Assembly: GCA_044236545.1 (NCBI GenBank) | Contig: JBIIGI010000050.1 | Coordinates: 1 to 19,198 of the forward strand | DNA: 19,198 nucleotides | Direction of reading: 5' to 3' | DNA from: UBA6821 sp044236545 | Lineage (GTDB): Bacteria > Verrucomicrobiota > Verrucomicrobiia > Chthoniobacterales > UBA6821 | Shown here: piece after piece, positions 13,321 through 19,198 of the stretch | Layout: each line of letters starts with the position of its first letter | Numbering within the stretch: the stretch's first letter is position 1 | Made by a program: the position numbers and the translations under genes | Notes under the pieces: model-generated | The model's input: the letters and a program-made list of their open reading frames with translations, nothing else | Database searches by the model: none | Told to the model about the DNA's origin: nothing

Positions 13321-14136
13321 TCAGTTGCCTCCGGTGACGATCTGCCGGTCCACTTCCCCGGTGAGGTCGTTGATCAATTGGACTTTCTCGGGGGTGATCT
13401 GGTCCCCCCCTTCGCTGACCATCGGCCCGATTTTGCGAAGCACCTCGCGGATTCGGGCCACGAGCGGGTTCCTGCGAAGGCGGGCGCTCATGGAGCCGAT
13501 GCAGCGGTCAAAGTAATTGACGAGTTCCGGTTGGTGGAGCAGTTCGGCCCCATCCTTCGAGAAGCCCTTCCCGATGATCGATGTCAGCACCTCGGTTCCG
13601 CGCAGCCAACCGCCAAGGCTCACGAGTTGCGAGAGATCGTGGTCGTTGAGTTCCTCCATCGCGCCGCGGACATCCTGCAGGGCTCCGTCGAACTCGGCTC
13701 TGACTCCCTTCCAGTCGCGCTGGTCGGCCTTGTCGGTGATGCTCTTGCTGCGCGCGATGACCGACTTGCGGACATTGATCGCCTCGGCCAGGGTCAGTAC
13801 CTGACGCCCGAGTTCCTTCACGCGCTCCGCATCCTCGGCCTCGACGGCCACGAATCCCTCGGCGATCACGTTGCCCAGGAGGAGGGCCGTGCGGGCACGG
13901 TCATCCGGGGTGGGGGACTTGCCGTTGCGGAGCTGGGCCTTCCAGTTCGGGTTGCCCAGCTTGTCGAGCACCGCGAAGATCTCGCTCGGCACAGGCACAA
14001 CGACCTCGTCGACCGCGGCGGCCGGGAATTCCGCCAGGTTGATTTTCTTTGGCACATTCTCCGCATGGACTTCGTGGCGGGGGCCGGCCAGCGTGACGGC
14101 AACCGCCGCGACAATGGGGAGGAAAAAGGGTTTCAT
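13321..14136 (-). CDS. Exported alpha-helical protein of unknown function (271 aa)
   Basis: The product begins with a signal peptide (MKPFFLPIVAAVAVTLAG), with likely cleavage after HAENV or nearby. The mature protein is predominantly helical and charged, with segments such as RTALLLGNVIAEGFVAVEAE, DAERVKELGRQVLTLAEAIN and NPLVARIREVLRKIGPMVSE. No metal site, lipobox or enzymatic motif is visible, and I do not recognise the family. The frame remains open upstream to 14205, but the ATG at 14136 starts the signal peptide directly. No Shine-Dalgarno is present. It is the first gene of the probable operon with the 154-aa exported protein, phoH and pgpH, and is divergent from rfaE1 across 95 bases. 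Confidence 0.75.
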   Translation of the reverse strand: MKPFFLPIVAAVAVTLAGPRHEVHAENVPKKINLAEFPAAAVDEVVVPVPSEIFAVLDKLGNPNWKAQLRNGKSPTPDDRARTALLLGNVIAEGFVAVEAEDAERVKELGRQVLTLAEAINVRKSVIARSKSITDKADQRDWKGVRAEFDGALQDVRGAMEELNDHDLSQLVSLGGWLRGTEVLTSIIGKGFSKDGAELLHQPELVNYFDRCIGSMSARLRRNPLVARIREVLRKIGPMVSEGGDQITPEKVQLINDLTGEVDRQIVTGGN

Positions 14137-14231
14137 CGGGGTTCCGTTAAAAATACCTTCGCCACGGAGGGCTCGTCCGTTAAGCATGGGTGATTGGTTG
14201 GACACACGCTGTTTGTTGAATTCAATCTGTA
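14137..14231. promoter_or_regulatory. Divergent promoter region for the phoH operon and rfaE1
   Basis: The two flanking operons are transcribed away from each other, so both promoters should lie in or near these 95 bases. For rfaE1 a weak candidate is TTGGTT (14194-14199), 17 bases, TGAATT (14217-14222), ending nine bases before the ATG. It overlaps the perfect 10-bp palindrome TTGAATTCAA (14216-14225). No clear minus-strand promoter was found. Confidence 0.35.
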
Positions 14232-15239
14232 ATGGACCCGCAAAGATTACAACACATTCTTGATGCCGCCTCTTCCAAGCGCCTTCTCGTGCTGGGGGAC
14301 CTGATGCTGGACGAATTTGTCTGGGGAAACGTCGCGAGGATCTCCCCGGAGGCCCCTGTTCCCGTGGTCGAGGTGCAACGCGAATCGAGCTATCCCGGAG
14401 GGGCCGCCAATGTCGCCCGCAATCTACGCGAGTTCACCTCCACGGTGACCATGATGGGAACGGTGGGGGACGACGCGGCCGGTGAAAAGCTCACCCGGCT
14501 CCTGAAGGAGGAGGGGATTTCCACGGAGGGTCTCTTCACCGATGAGACGGTGCCGACGATCGTCAAGACCCGCATCATCGCCCAGCGCCAGCAGGTGGTC
14601 CGCGTCGACCGGGAACAGGCTCCGGGCTCCGGTTCCCGACGCGACGCCATCATCGCCAAGGCACGCGACCTGGTCTCAGGTGCCGACGCGGTCCTTTTTG
14701 AGGACTACGGGAAGGGATTCCTCGACCAAACCCTCGTCGATGCGGTCCTGGAGGCGGCCCGAGCGGCCGGAACGCTTGTCACCTGCGATCCTAACCCCAA
14801 GAATCCGCTGGAGTGGCCCGGGATCGCCACCATCAAGCCGAACCGCTCCGAGGCCTTTGCCGCGGCAGGCGTGCCTCCCACTCCCCCGGTTCACCCCGTG
14901 GAAGAGGATGCCGCCCTGCTCGAGGTGGGAAAACGGCTCCTGGAGCGCTGGAATGCCGGAGCCCTCCTCATCACCCTGAGTGAGCAGGGGATGATGCTCT
15001 TCCGCCGGGGATGCCCTCCCTACCACACGCCGACCCGCGCCCGCGAAATCTTCGATGTTTCGGGAGCCGGGGACACGGCCATCTCACTCTACACCCTGGG
15101 CATGGCCGCCGGCGCCACGCCGGAGGAGGCCGCGGAGCTCGCCAACCACGCCGCAGGAGTCGTTGTCAGCAAACTCGGCACGGCCACCTGTTCCCGCGCC
15201 GAACTCGAGGAGAGTTTTCGCGATCACTCGTCGAGATGA
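14232..15239 (+). CDS. rfaE1: D-glycero-beta-D-manno-heptose-7-phosphate kinase, RfaE1/HldA type (335 aa)
   Basis: This PfkB-family sugar kinase phosphorylates heptose 7-phosphate to the 1,7-bisphosphate, an early cytosolic step toward ADP-heptose for the LPS core. The sequence shows LGDLMLDEFVWGNVARISPE at about 21-40, typical of RfaE, and GGAANVARNL at 56-65. DPNPKN comes at about 186-191, and DVSGAGDT at 275-282 holds the catalytic base D281. It is the kinase domain alone: E. coli HldE fuses it to a nucleotidyltransferase, which is missing here and must be encoded elsewhere. The ATG has no Shine-Dalgarno. The stop overlaps the gmhB start by four bases (ATGA), so the two are coupled. Confidence 0.94.
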   Translation: MDPQRLQHILDAASSKRLLVLGDLMLDEFVWGNVARISPEAPVPVVEVQRESSYPGGAANVARNLREFTSTVTMMGTVGDDAAGEKLTRLLKEEGISTEGLFTDETVPTIVKTRIIAQRQQVVRVDREQAPGSGSRRDAIIAKARDLVSGADAVLFEDYGKGFLDQTLVDAVLEAARAAGTLVTCDPNPKNPLEWPGIATIKPNRSEAFAAAGVPPTPPVHPVEEDAALLEVGKRLLERWNAGALLITLSEQGMMLFRRGCPPYHTPTRAREIFDVSGAGDTAISLYTLGMAAGATPEEAAELANHAAGVVVSKLGTATCSRAELEESFRDHSSR

Positions 15240-15769
15240 GCAGAACCATCGGCCTGCGCCCCGCCCTCTTTCTCGACCGTGACGGCACCCTGATGGAGGA
15301 GGTCGACCATTGCTGTGATCCGGCTCTTGTCCGCGCCTATGCCGGCGCCGCGGAGGAGTTGTCCCGCGCCCGTTCCCTGGGATGGGCCGCCATCATCGTC
15401 ACCAACCAGAGCGGCATCGGTCGAGGCTACTTCACCGCCGAGCAGTTCCAAGCCGTCCAGGAGGAGTTGTTGCGCCAGCTTGGCGGGGCCATCGACGCCG
15501 CCTACATGGCTCCGGATCATCCCGACACTCCCTCCATGCGGCGCAAACCGGCGCCCGGAATGATCCTGGAGGCCGCCGAGGAGCACGGGATCGACCTTGC
15601 CAGATCGTGGATGATCGGCGACAAGGCGCTCGACATCCAATGCGGCCGAAACGCGGGCGTCCGCACCATCCTTGTCCGGACGGGTTACGGCGGAGGATCC
15701 GCCGACTGCGCTCCCGACTTCTCGGCCCCCACCGTCACCGAGGCGATCCGCATCGCGCTTGGGGCCTGA
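15236..15769 (+). CDS. gmhB: HAD phosphatase, GmhB type (D-glycero-D-manno-heptose 1,7-bisphosphate 7-phosphatase) (177 aa)
   Basis: This is a HAD-superfamily phosphatase of the GmhB/HisB-N group, expected to remove the 7-phosphate made available by the preceding kinase. Motif I is FLDRDGTL (D14, D16), motif II VTNQSGIGRGYF (T56 to S59), motif III RRKPAPGMI (K104) and motif IV MIGDKALDIQCG (D129, D133). GmhB enzymes usually bind zinc with cysteines in the loop before motif III. Here that loop reads APDHPDTPSMRRKP: the histidine remains but all cysteines are gone. The gene overlaps rfaE1 by four bases and precedes kdsB by seven, which supports the heptose role. A histidinol-phosphate or other sugar-phosphate substrate cannot be ruled out. 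Confidence 0.88.
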   Translation: MSRTIGLRPALFLDRDGTLMEEVDHCCDPALVRAYAGAAEELSRARSLGWAAIIVTNQSGIGRGYFTAEQFQAVQEELLRQLGGAIDAAYMAPDHPDTPSMRRKPAPGMILEAAEEHGIDLARSWMIGDKALDIQCGRNAGVRTILVRTGYGGGSADCAPDFSAPTVTEAIRIALGA

Positions 15770-15776
15770 TTCCGCG

Positions 15777-16574
15777 ATGAAAAAAGCATGCCCCGCGGCC
15801 AAAGCCTCCGTTGCCCTGGTGATTCCCTCGCGCTGGGGCTCGACCCGGTTCCCCGGAAAGCCGCTCCATCCCATTGCCGGAAAGCCACTTGTCCGGCATG
15901 TGTGGGAGCGTTCACTCCGGGCTCGCAACATCGCGCGCGTCCTCATCGCCACCGATGACGACCGCATCGCGGAGGTCGCGCACGGCTTCGGGGCCGATGT
16001 GGTGATGACCTCGGCCGATCACCCGAGCGGCACCGACCGGATCGCCGAGGTGGCCGCGCGACTCCGCGGCATCACCCATTTCATCAATGTCCAGGGGGAT
16101 GAGCCGCTCATCGACCCTCTCCTGATCGAGGAGCTCGCCGGAGCGCTGCGCCGTGATCCCCGGATCGCGATGATCACAGCGGCCACGCCCTTCGGCGACC
16201 CTCGCGAGGCGGATGATCCCAACTGCGTGAAGGTCGTCACCGCAGCCTCGGGCGACGCGCTGTATTTCTCGCGAAGCCGGATTCCTTTCCATCGGGATGC
16301 CGGGGACCGGGACGGCGCGCTCACCCCAATGCTTCATCTCGGCATCTACGGCTACCGGCGCGAAACCCTCAGGAAACTGGTCCTCCTCCCGCCGACCCCG
16401 CTGGAGCGGTGTGAGAAGCTGGAACAACTTCGCGCCCTCGAACACGGCATCCCGATCAGAGTGATCTCCACCGGTCATCGCGGTATCGGCGTCGACACGC
16501 CGGCCGACGTCGGGCGGGTCGAAAAACTGCTGATGGCAGAAGCCAGGTCGAAATCCTCCGCCAAAAAGAGCTAA
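15777..16574 (+). CDS. kdsB: 3-deoxy-manno-octulosonate cytidylyltransferase KdsB (265 aa)
   Basis: KdsB activates Kdo with CTP to form CMP-Kdo for the lipid A inner core, in the cytosol. The N-terminal nucleotide-binding segment is IPSRWGSTRFPGKPL (about 16-30). It is followed by VLIATDDDRI, TSADHPSGTDRIAE, the metal/nucleotide segment NVQGDEPLI at about 104-112, LGIYGYRRETL and LEQLRALEHGIPIRV. Length is normal; the last residues (RSKSSAKKS) are a short basic tail. The ATG at 15777 gives MKKACPAAKA and lies seven bases after gmhB. No Shine-Dalgarno is present. With rfaE1 and gmhB it forms an LPS-core sugar operon. Confidence 0.96.
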   Translation: MKKACPAAKASVALVIPSRWGSTRFPGKPLHPIAGKPLVRHVWERSLRARNIARVLIATDDDRIAEVAHGFGADVVMTSADHPSGTDRIAEVAARLRGITHFINVQGDEPLIDPLLIEELAGALRRDPRIAMITAATPFGDPREADDPNCVKVVTAASGDALYFSRSRIPFHRDAGDRDGALTPMLHLGIYGYRRETLRKLVLLPPTPLERCEKLEQLRALEHGIPIRVISTGHRGIGVDTPADVGRVEKLLMAEARSKSSAKKS

Positions 16575-16589
16575 GGAAGCGTCGCTTCC
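16575..16589 (+). terminator. Short hairpin right after kdsB
   Basis: GGAAGC (16575-16580) and GCTTCC (16584-16589) form a perfect 6-bp stem with a 3-base loop, starting at the base after the kdsB stop. No T-run follows. The same left arm could instead pair with CGCTTCC at 16639-16645, just before the T-run hairpin described next. Confidence 0.4.
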
Positions 16590-16646
16590 CTAATTGTGAA
16601 GGCTGCGAGGTTTCAAGGTCCGGGCCGGATTTCACCAGCGCTTCCC

Positions 16647-16665
16647 CAGGGTCCCCTGTTTTTTT
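16647..16665 (+). terminator. Candidate intrinsic terminator of the rfaE1-gmhB-kdsB operon
   Basis: CAGG (16647-16650) pairs with CCTG (16655-16658) around a 4-base loop and is followed directly by seven T (16659-16665). The T-run is the best in the window, but the stem is only four pairs (five if the loop shrinks to two). It lies between kdsB and cca and would separate the two transcription units. Confidence 0.4.
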
Positions 16666-16714
16666 ACGAGCCTCCGGCTTGCCCGTGGCAACCGGATCGG
16701 GGCACGATGAGGTC

Positions 16715-18040
16715 ATGAGCGAAGCCGCCGCACGATTGATTGTGGAGCGGCTTCGTGCCCGCGGATTCGAGGCCCTCTATGCGGGAGGCTGTGTCCGCGA
16801 CCAACTCCTCGGCCTGACTCCCCACGATTACGACGTGGCGACCAACGCCCGCCCGGAACAAGTCGAGGCTCTCTTCCCGAGGACGGTTCCCGTAGGGGTC
16901 CAGTTCGGCGTGATCATTGTCCTGGAGCAGGGAGCGGAGATCCAGGTGGCCACTTTCCGCGGCGATGGAACCTACCACGACGGGCGTCATCCCGAGAGCG
17001 TCCGCTTCACCGACGCCGAGGGTGACTCGCGCCGTCGCGACTTCACGGTGAACGGTCTCTTCTTCGATCCGATCGAGGAACGGATTCTGGACTTCGTGGA
17101 GGGACGCCGGGATCTCGAGTTGCGTCTTCTCCGCGCCATCGGCGATCCCTCGGAGCGCTTTGCCGAGGATAAGCTCCGCCTGCTCCGCGCGGTTCGTTTC
17201 GCAACCACCCTCGGATTTGAGATCGATCCGGACACATGGAGGGAGATCCTGGTCTGGTCACCGGAGATCCATGCCGTCAGCGCCGAGCGGATCCGCGACG
17301 AACTCGTGAAGATCCTCCTCTCACCCAACCGTGTGCGCGGCTTCGACCTCCTCGACAAGAGTGGTCTCCTGCGGCAGGTCCTGCCCGAGATGGACGCGCT
17401 CAAGGGATGCGACCAGCCTCCGGAATTCCACCCCGAGGGGGATGTCTTCGTCCACACGCGCCTGATGCTCTCGATGCTCGCGCCGGATGCCTCGCTGCCG
17501 CTTGTGCTTTCCGTCCTCTTCCACGACATCGGCAAGCCCGCCACGCGCGCGGTCGATGAGACCGGTCGCATCCGCTTCAACGGACACGAGGGGGTGAGTG
17601 CCGGGATGACTCTCCGCCTGCTCCAGCGGTTCCGCTTCCGCAATGAGGTGATTGATGCCGTGATCCCCGCAGTGCGTCTCCACATGAGCTTCAAGGATGT
17701 CCCGAACATGCGGGTCGCCACCCTGAAGCGCATGATGGCGCGCCCCACCTTCGAGGAGGAACTCGAACTCCACCGCGTCGACTGCCTGGCCAGCCACGGG
17801 ATGCTCGATAACCACGCCATGCTCATCGCGAAGCGGGAGGAGTTCGGCCGTGAACCGCTGATTCCCGAACCCCTGATCACCGGTCACGACCTGATCGCCC
17901 TGGGCATGAAGCCGGGCCCCGAATTCGCGGAAGTGCTGATGTCTGTTCAAACTCGCCAGATGGAGGGAACCCTCAACACCAGGGAGGAGGCGCTGGAGTG
18001 GATCAAGTCCACCCTATCCGGAGGAAACGGCTCCACTTGA
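16715..18040 (+). CDS. cca: CCA tRNA nucleotidyltransferase / poly(A) polymerase family protein with HD domain (441 aa)
   Basis: This class II nucleotidyltransferase probably adds or repairs the 3' CCA of tRNAs. The catalytic head shows YAGGCVRDQLLG (24-29), the metal carboxylates DYD at 38-40, RRDFTVNGLFFD at about 107-118 and RFAEDKLRLLRAVRFA with EDKLR at 151-155. A second domain at about 245-350 carries an HD phosphohydrolase signature (FVHTRLML, then LFHDIGKPATR with H270-D271 and FNGHEGVSAG). This architecture is found in bacterial CCA enzymes. Related A-adding, CC-adding or poly(A) polymerases cannot be excluded by sequence. The ATG at 16715 is preceded by GATGAGG, a weak Shine-Dalgarno; an earlier in-frame start at 16679 is less likely. 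Confidence 0.9.
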   Translation: MSEAAARLIVERLRARGFEALYAGGCVRDQLLGLTPHDYDVATNARPEQVEALFPRTVPVGVQFGVIIVLEQGAEIQVATFRGDGTYHDGRHPESVRFTDAEGDSRRRDFTVNGLFFDPIEERILDFVEGRRDLELRLLRAIGDPSERFAEDKLRLLRAVRFATTLGFEIDPDTWREILVWSPEIHAVSAERIRDELVKILLSPNRVRGFDLLDKSGLLRQVLPEMDALKGCDQPPEFHPEGDVFVHTRLMLSMLAPDASLPLVLSVLFHDIGKPATRAVDETGRIRFNGHEGVSAGMTLRLLQRFRFRNEVIDAVIPAVRLHMSFKDVPNMRVATLKRMMARPTFEEELELHRVDCLASHGMLDNHAMLIAKREEFGREPLIPEPLITGHDLIALGMKPGPEFAEVLMSVQTRQMEGTLNTREEALEWIKSTLSGGNGST

Positions 18041-18087
18041 CCGGCACCCGAACGGGTGTGAAAATGATCCGACCCAGCCATCACCCC

Positions 18088-19125
18088 ATGAATCAATTTT
18101 CCCGGACGGTTGTCCTGTTGCTGATGGCGGGCGTGTGCGCCTTCCCTCTTCAGGCCGCGCAGCCCTACTTCAAAACCGCCAAGGGATTCGGTCCCGGCTT
18201 CTACGTCGGTACCACCCAACCCTTGGTTCTCGATCTGAGCGGATACATCGAAGCCACTCCGGGAACGGATACAAACGTTGTCTATGTTTCCACCGGTGCG
18301 GGCGGGTTTGGAATGCAACTCCTCCCCGGAAACGCACCAAAAACAGTCGCCAATTTCCTGTCTTATGTGAGGAGCGGAGCCTATGGGAACACGTTTGTTC
18401 ACCGTTCCGTCGAGCAGTTCATCATCCAGGCGGGGGGGTACACACTCGACGACGCCCTCAGGCCGATCAAGCAGGGCGACCCGATCAAGAGTGAATTCTC
18501 CGTCAAAAACACCAGGGGAACCGTGGCGATGGCCTTGGTGGGAACCAATCCCGACAGCGCAACATCCCAGTGGTTCATCAACACGGCGGACAACACCGCG
18601 ACGCTGGACGATACCAATGTTGCGGGAAACCCCCGCTTCACGGTTTTTGCCCGCGTTCTGGGTAACGGCATGAGCAATGTCGTCGATAAGATTGATACGG
18701 CCTCAATCTACGACCTGTCGCCCAATCTCTACTTTCTTCCATGGAACCAGGCGTTCGGTGAAACGCCCCTTAAGACAAACAACCTGAACTTCAGCAGTTT
18801 TTATAATGTCAGGGTTTCTGAAATCCCATTCTTTGCCTATTCCTCAGATCCCTCCTCGTTTTCCACCAAGTTGGAAGGCAAGAGGCTGAAGGTGAAGTTT
18901 GAGGCGTATCCGACCAACTCCCCCACATCGCTGGTCACCATCACGGTCGGGGCAACGGACACCAACGGTCTCACCACCAACGCCTCCTTTGTGGTGGCCC
19001 CCTCAACCCCTGGAACCCAGAGGATCGCTTTTCCCCAGATTCCACAGATGGTCTTCACAACAAACACAACAAACACGTTCACCATCACGAATTTCCCCTC
19101 CGGTTGCGTAAAGATGTTTCTGTAA
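18088..19125 (+). CDS. Exported cyclophilin-type peptidyl-prolyl isomerase with C-terminal extension (345 aa)
   Basis: The ATG at 18088 opens a signal peptide (MNQFSRTVVLLLMAGVCAF, cleavage near LQAAQP), so the enzyme should fold proteins in the periplasm or outside. The cyclophilin domain runs from about 70 to 225: NAPKTVANFLSYV, then the active-site stretch FVHRSVEQFIIQAGG (R106, F111, Q114), GTVAMALVG, SATSQWFIN (Q161) and FTVFARVLGNGMSNVVDKI. The remaining 120 residues are threonine- and asparagine-rich, look like a beta-sandwich and match nothing I can name. An in-frame ATG at 18064 would put extra residues before the signal. It follows cca by 47 bases on the same strand and may be co-transcribed. 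Confidence 0.88.
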   Translation: MNQFSRTVVLLLMAGVCAFPLQAAQPYFKTAKGFGPGFYVGTTQPLVLDLSGYIEATPGTDTNVVYVSTGAGGFGMQLLPGNAPKTVANFLSYVRSGAYGNTFVHRSVEQFIIQAGGYTLDDALRPIKQGDPIKSEFSVKNTRGTVAMALVGTNPDSATSQWFINTADNTATLDDTNVAGNPRFTVFARVLGNGMSNVVDKIDTASIYDLSPNLYFLPWNQAFGETPLKTNNLNFSSFYNVRVSEIPFFAYSSDPSSFSTKLEGKRLKVKFEAYPTNSPTSLVTITVGATDTNGLTTNASFVVAPSTPGTQRIAFPQIPQMVFTTNTTNTFTITNFPSGCVKMFL

Positions 19126-19131
19126 AATGGG

Positions 19132-19198
19132 TTAAGGGAGTGGAGAGTCGATGGGGTTCATGTTGAGGTAGATTTTTCCTGTGATCCACTCGTCGGAG
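19132..19198 (-). CDS. Possible C-terminal end of a convergent gene cut by the window edge
   Basis: On the minus strand one frame is open from the right edge to a TAA at 19132-19134 and reads DEWITGKIYLNMNPIDSPLP at its end. The mix of residues is protein-like, and a convergent stop six bases from the cyclophilin stop is a normal arrangement. Only about 21 codons are visible and I recognise no family, so this may be chance. Confidence 0.3.
   Translation of the reverse strand, partial: SDEWITGKIYLNMNPIDSPLP

Noticed and set aside
1..19198. tRNA, rRNA or known riboswitches
   Set aside because: I saw no cloverleaf with TTCRA-type T-arm, no rRNA segments and no recognisable riboswitch core in the intergenic regions; a covariance search would be needed to be certain.

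Overview
The window is about 19 kb of GC-rich bacterial chromosome. It carries mostly housekeeping genes, with an accessory stretch at roughly 6.1-7.9 kb and a repeat-rich stretch at roughly 1.9-2.7 kb. Kdo and heptose genes point to a Gram-negative, LPS-making cell. The split PurS/PurQ/PurL synthase, the phoH-pgpH pair and several start sites without a Shine-Dalgarno would fit Verrucomicrobiota or a relative. That assignment is my inference from protein flavour; the window contains no rRNA or other decisive marker.

Layout. 1-444 is a gene-free string of small hairpins. 445-663 (+) encodes a 72-aa membrane protein. 773-1855 (-) is an M42 aminopeptidase. 1856-2689 has no convincing gene and holds several inverted and dispersed repeats. 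2690-6022 (+) is purS-purQ-purL, which together make FGAM synthase. 6154-7490 (-) is two toxin-antitoxin modules in tandem, vapBC followed by a Phd/YefM antitoxin and a RelE/ParE toxin broken by a frameshift. 7633-7845 is a second hairpin string. 7981-9985 (-) is a DUF485 protein and the acetate symporter ActP. 10182-14136 (-) is a probable operon of two exported unknown proteins, phoH and a short PgpH-like HD phosphodiesterase. 14232-16574 (+) is rfaE1-gmhB-kdsB for heptose and Kdo supply to LPS. 16715-18040 (+) is a CCA/poly(A) polymerase family enzyme, 18088-19125 (+) an exported cyclophilin, and a possible convergent gene is cut by the right edge.

The most unusual feature is the two hairpin strings at about 114-300 and 7649-7845. 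At least fourteen hairpins have loops of the form GNA or GNNA closed by a C-G pair, all readable on the + strand. This is the loop class known to make exceptionally stable DNA mini-hairpins and, for GNNA loops with a purine third base, RNA GNRA tetraloops. Several are preceded by GTAG, which recalls REP elements recognised by RAYT-type Y1 transposases. A related but decayed copy lies at 2177-2205 on the other strand. No transposase is present here, so the REP link is a hypothesis.

The genes themselves are ordinary apart from some oddities: a PgpH-like protein without the extracellular domain, a GmhB without its zinc cysteines, and a one-base deletion in the RelE-type toxin.
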